A stretch of DNA of 7,409 bases from Leptospira alstonii serovar Sichuan str. 79601 (GTDB lineage Bacteria > Spirochaetota > Leptospiria > Leptospirales > Leptospiraceae): the NCBI RefSeq assembly GCF_000347175.1, contig NZ_ANIK01000019.1, positions 1 to 7,409 of the forward strand. Direction: 5' to 3'. The position numbers and the translations under genes are program-made. Each line of letters starts with the position of its first letter. Position 1 is the stretch's first letter. This document shows positions 7,215 to 7,409 of the stretch, piece after piece. Under the pieces are notes generated by a model. That model made no database searches. It worked only from the letters and a program-made list of their open reading frames with translations, and was not told the DNA's origin.

Positions 7215-7409
7215 AAACGGAAAAATTTTAACCCTAACCCCTGATCCCTGATCCCTGATCCCTACCCACTGATCCCTAATTGTAAACGAACGGTGAAACC
7301 CGGATCTCATACGTGCCATAATGGATAAAACGGAAAAATTTTAACCCTGACATCTGATTTCTATCCACTGACCCCTAATACGCTCCCACGTTTTTAAACG
7401 AACGGTGAA
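7215..7409 (+). repeat. Family A repeat array with heptamer expansion, running off the window
   Basis: One unit, a second unit and the first 21 bases of a third (cgtttttaaacgaacggtga from 7389). cggaaaaattttaaccct recurs at 7218 and 7331, a period of 113 bp against 99 bp at 6024-6176. The difference of about 14 bp corresponds to extra copies of the heptamer ctgatcc at 7241-7262. The second unit is close to identical with the one at 6076-6176. Confidence 0.8.

Noticed and set aside
7236..7275. Tandem short repeats as a possible CRISPR array
   Set aside because: The repeats are contiguous heptamers without spacers, and there are no cas genes.

Overview
The window looks like spirochaete DNA, most probably a pathogenic-clade Leptospira. 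The reasons are the AT-rich codon use, a lipoprotein with a permissive spirochaete-type lipobox (LFSN-C), an ISL3-type transposase tail, and gene-poor stretches full of degenerate repeats built on the phrase ctatccactgacccct. The genus call rests on recognition from memory and no database search was possible.

Layout. Bases 1-408 are the right end of an ISL3-family insertion sequence, with the transposase C-terminus running in from the left edge. Bases 409-2048 hold no convincing gene. They contain repeat fragments, a 13-bp inverted repeat (523-586), a weak hairpin (915-938), a possible gene remnant (1022-1267), one copy of the main dispersed repeat (1268-1400) and a 117-bp MITE-like element with 25-bp terminal inverted repeats (1507-1623). 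Then comes a membrane-anchored alpha/beta hydrolase (2049-3041, +). A second repeat-rich gap (3042-3485) follows, with a relative of the 523-586 structure. Two minus-strand genes 51 bp apart probably form an operon: a membrane-anchored carbon-nitrogen hydrolase (4059-5195) and then a TfoX N-terminal-domain protein with a histone H1-like lysine-rich tail (3486-4007). Divergent from them, on the plus strand, are a possible 49-residue protein (5394-5543) and, 24 bp later, a 140-residue globin-fold protein that lacks the heme-ligating histidine (5568-5990). The convergent gap 5991-6367 has two tandem repeat units and two strong hairpins. A minus-strand lipoprotein gene (6368-7093) follows, with its start codon inside a 10-bp stem and its Shine-Dalgarno sequence in the loop. 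The window ends inside another repeat array (7215-7409).

How it fits together. There is no single large system here. The window reads as chromosomal housekeeping and accessory genes separated by IS and repeat debris. The most unusual items are the globin-like protein without a proximal histidine, paired with a tiny upstream ORF; the TfoX-H1 fusion; the start-codon hairpin of the lipoprotein gene; and two related stem-loops in which a base change on one arm is matched on the other.
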